Shown: positions 15,319 through 16,954 of the stretch, in pieces
How the letters are laid out: each line of letters begins with the position of its first letter
How positions within the stretch are numbered: the first letter of the stretch is position 1
Notes under the pieces: generated by a model
Databases searched by the model: none
Seen by the model: only the letters and a program-made list of their open reading frames with translations
Told to the model about the DNA's origin: nothing
DNA from: CAMLDH01 sp966250375
GTDB taxonomy: Bacteria > Pseudomonadota > Gammaproteobacteria > Burkholderiales > Burkholderiaceae_D
Length of the DNA: 16,954 nucleotides
NCBI GenBank assembly: GCA_966250375.1
Contig: CBINHE010000090.1
Span: 1-16,954 of the forward strand
Direction: 5' to 3'
Program-made: the position numbers and the translations under genes

Positions 15319-15750
15319 TTACAACCCCTCCACCGTGATGCCCATGGAACGTGCGGAGCCGGCGATCGTGCGCACAGCTGCATCCATGTCAGCAGCCGTG
15401 AGATCCGGCCGCTTTGTTGTAGCGATTTCTTCCGCTTGCTTGCGGGTGATCTTGCCAACCTTGTCGGTATGCGGCTTGGCAGAACCCTTAGTTATACCAG
15501 CAGCCTTTTTGATCAGAATGGTCGCTGGCGGCGTCTTCATCACAAAAGTGAAAGACTTGTCCGCAAAGGCGGTGATCACAACCGGGATCGGCAGACCTGG
15601 CTCGACACCTTGAGTCTGGGCGTTGAACGCCTTGCAGAATTCCATGATATTCAAACCACGCTGACCCAGCGCAGGGCCAATTGGAGGAGACGGATTTGCT
15701 TTACCAGCTGGCACTTGCAGCTTGATAAAACCTATAATTTTCTTTGCCAT
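15319..15750 (-). CDS. rplK: 50S ribosomal protein L11
   Basis: This protein binds the GTPase-associated region of 23S rRNA and is part of the factor-binding centre; it is also needed for RelA-dependent stringent response and contributes to the thiostrepton site. At 143 residues it is the normal length. The N-terminal domain has the proline-rich KANPSPPIGPALGQRG stretch, and the C-terminal rRNA-binding domain follows (KTPPATILIKKAAG and ARSMGITVEG). The ribosome-binding site is modest (TAGGGG before ATG). The 126-bp leader holds a long inverted repeat that could be the L1 feedback site. rplA follows after one base. Confidence 0.98.
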   Translation of the reverse strand: MAKKIIGFIKLQVPAGKANPSPPIGPALGQRGLNIMEFCKAFNAQTQGVEPGLPIPVVITAFADKSFTFVMKTPPATILIKKAAGITKGSAKPHTDKVGKITRKQAEEIATTKRPDLTAADMDAAVRTIAGSARSMGITVEGL

Positions 15751-15876
15751 GATGGCCCCTACGTTGATTGAGTATTAGCGCCTGTTTGCTGGTCTTTCGA
15801 CAAGATAATGGGGCTCCTCTTTTATTGCATTTTAGATTCCAACAATTACTTGTGACGCTCTAACAGGCGCTTACTG
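15751..15876 (-). promoter_or_regulatory. rplK leader with long inverted repeat, candidate L1 control site
   Basis: AGCGCCTGTT (15777-15786) and AACAGGCGCT (15862-15871) form a perfect 10-bp stem that begins a few bases after the nusG stop and closes about 26 bases before the rplK ATG. Inside it is a hairpin CTTGTC-GAAA-GACCAG (15804-15789) with a GNRA loop. GCCCC (15814-15810) can also pair with GGGGC (15759-15755) at the rplK ribosome-binding site. In relatives, L1 represses L11-L1 synthesis at this position. Base pairing is directly visible; L1 binding is inference. Confidence 0.5.
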
Positions 15877-16467
15877 CTAAACCTTTTCGACTTGACCAAA
15901 CTCCAACTCGACCGGTGTTGCACGACCAAAAATGGTAACCGATACACGCACACGGGATTTCTCGTAATTGACTTCCTCGACATTGCCGTTGAAATCGGTA
16001 AACGGCCCATCCTTAATACGCACCAACTCGCCCACTTCGTACAACACCTTCGGACGTGGCTTCTCGACACCCTCTTGCATTTGATGCATGATCTTGTCAA
16101 CCTCATGCGGAGGAATCGGCGTCGGCTTGTTGGATTTACCTCCAATGAAGCCGGTCACTTTGCTGGTGTTTTTCACCAGATGCCAAGTCTCATCGGTCAT
16201 TTCCATTTCAACCAACACGTAACCAGGGAAGAAACGGCGCTCGGTGACTGATTTCTGGCCATTCTTGACTTCAATGACCTCTTCAGTCGGCACCAAAATC
16301 TGGCCGAACTTACCCTCCATGCCGGCACGCGCAATACGCTCCGCGAGTGCGCGCTGCACACTCTTTTCCATACCAGAATAAGCGTGCACGACATACCAGC
16401 GTTTATTGCCGCTAGCGGGAGTTGCTGGCACGACGCCTTGCGCGCCGTCTTGCGTATTCTCGCTCAT
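15877..16467 (-). CDS. nusG: Transcription termination/antitermination factor NusG
   Basis: NusG binds RNA polymerase, suppresses pausing, links it to Rho or to ribosomal S10, and so connects transcription with termination and translation. At 196 residues it has a 20-residue disordered N-terminus, the NGN domain (about 22-130, starting RWYVVHAYSGMEKSVQ and including RRFFPGYVLVEM) and a C-terminal KOW domain (about 143-196, GELVRIKDGPFTDFNG). The start ATG overlaps the secE stop by one base (TAATG), the usual tight secE-nusG coupling. The leader region of rplK follows. Confidence 0.98.
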   Translation of the reverse strand: MSENTQDGAQGVVPATPASGNKRWYVVHAYSGMEKSVQRALAERIARAGMEGKFGQILVPTEEVIEVKNGQKSVTERRFFPGYVLVEMEMTDETWHLVKNTSKVTGFIGGKSNKPTPIPPHEVDKIMHQMQEGVEKPRPKVLYEVGELVRIKDGPFTDFNGNVEEVNYEKSRVRVSVTIFGRATPVELEFGQVEKV

Positions 16468-16850
16468 TATTGTTTCCAGCTTAGAATCAGGTCGTACAAC
16501 ACGAATTCCAGTAACTTATCCGTGCCCCACAGGAAAATCGCCATAACAAGGACAAATGCGAATACGATTGCCGTAATTTGCGTTGCTTCTTTGCGTGTCG
16601 GCCAAACCACTTTTTTGGTCTCGCGCACCGCATCTTTGGCAAAATTCAGGAAATCGCGGCCCGGCGCAGAAGTCCATGCAAACGCAATCGCGGCAACCAA
16701 GCCCGCCAGTAGCGCACCAGCACGCACAGCGGCCGACTTATCCGCCAGCAAATAAAAACCGACAACGCCGGCAACCACAGCAAAAACTGCCAACGCAACT
16801 TTCATTTTGTCGCTTGATGTGCTGACGGTTTGCACGGGATGATTAGACAT
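16467..16850 (-). CDS. secE: Preprotein translocase subunit SecE
   Basis: SecE clamps SecY in the inner-membrane Sec translocon. The protein has 127 residues and three membrane segments (about 16-36, 42-60 and 92-118), as in the enterobacterial form, whereas many bacteria have a single-helix SecE of about 60 residues. The conserved amphipathic stretch with WPTRKEATQIT (about 83-93) precedes the essential third helix. The gene starts about 35 bp after the tRNA-Trp gene, leaving little room for a promoter, so it is probably co-transcribed with the tRNA. It overlaps nusG by one base. Confidence 0.97.
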   Translation of the reverse strand: MSNHPVQTVSTSSDKMKVALAVFAVVAGVVGFYLLADKSAAVRAGALLAGLVAAIAFAWTSAPGRDFLNFAKDAVRETKKVVWPTRKEATQITAIVFAFVLVMAIFLWGTDKLLEFVLYDLILSWKQ

Positions 16851-16885
16851 ATGCTTTTACTTTCGGTGCCCTACACCTAAATCGG

Positions 16886-16954
16886 TGGCAGGGGCGGAGG
16901 GCCTCGAACCCCCAACCTTCGGTTTTGGAGACCGACGCTCTGCCAATTGAGCTA
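16886..16954 (-). tRNA. trpT: tRNA-Trp (CCA anticodon), cut by the window edge
   Basis: On the minus strand the sequence shows the D-arm (TAGCTCAATTGGCAGAGC), the anticodon arm TCGGT-CTCCAAA-ACCGA with anticodon CCA, the T-arm with GGTTCGA, the acceptor 3' strand CGCCCCT, discriminator G, and an encoded CCA end. The 5' acceptor strand lies beyond 16954. Position directly upstream of secE-nusG is a conserved arrangement in many Proteobacteria. Confidence 0.95.

Noticed and set aside
14622..15458. N-terminally extended L1 starting at 15458
   Set aside because: The extra 47 residues are out-of-frame reading of rplK; the ATG at 15317 gives the standard L1 start and length.

Overview
The window looks like a betaproteobacterial chromosome segment, most likely order Burkholderiales and possibly Oxalobacteraceae. 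This rests on the L10 start (MSLNLNDKK), the L7/L12 start (MAISKDDILEAV), a 127-residue three-helix SecE, and the overall sequence of beta and beta-prime. The family-level placement is inference. 

Right three quarters (4302-16954, all minus strand): the classical transcription/translation block. Read in the direction of transcription it is tRNA-Trp (cut by the window edge), secE, nusG, rplK (L11), rplA (L1), rplJ (L10), rplL (L7/L12), rpoB, rpoC, and then an intrinsic terminator. All genes are intact. The spacers hold inverted repeats in the places where autogenous control (L1, L10) and partial attenuation or RNA processing (rplL-rpoB) are known in relatives: nusG-rplK, rplA-rplJ, rplJ-rplL, rplL-rpoB and rpoB-rpoC. 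rplJ starts with TTG. 

Middle left (1520-4010, plus strand, convergent with rpoC): a lipid-transport type operon. It has an MlaE-family permease, an MCE-domain (MlaD-like) anchored protein and a small lipoprotein. No ABC ATPase gene is present, although such operons normally carry one. 

Left end (about 1-1365): an integron-type cassette array. Two good attC sites (658-711 and 1303-1365) follow two plus-strand genes of unknown function, and the stop codon of each gene lies inside the attC R'' box. Both attC sites show the R''-L''-loop-L'-R' fold with one unpaired G in L'' and a TTC loop. A third, degenerate site may lie at 158-253. No integrase is visible in the window, so the array is either a CALIN (attC cluster without integrase) or the distal end of an integron that continues to the left. 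The array abuts the ATPase-less MCE operon, so a cassette-related rearrangement may have removed an upstream ATPase gene. That link is a hypothesis.
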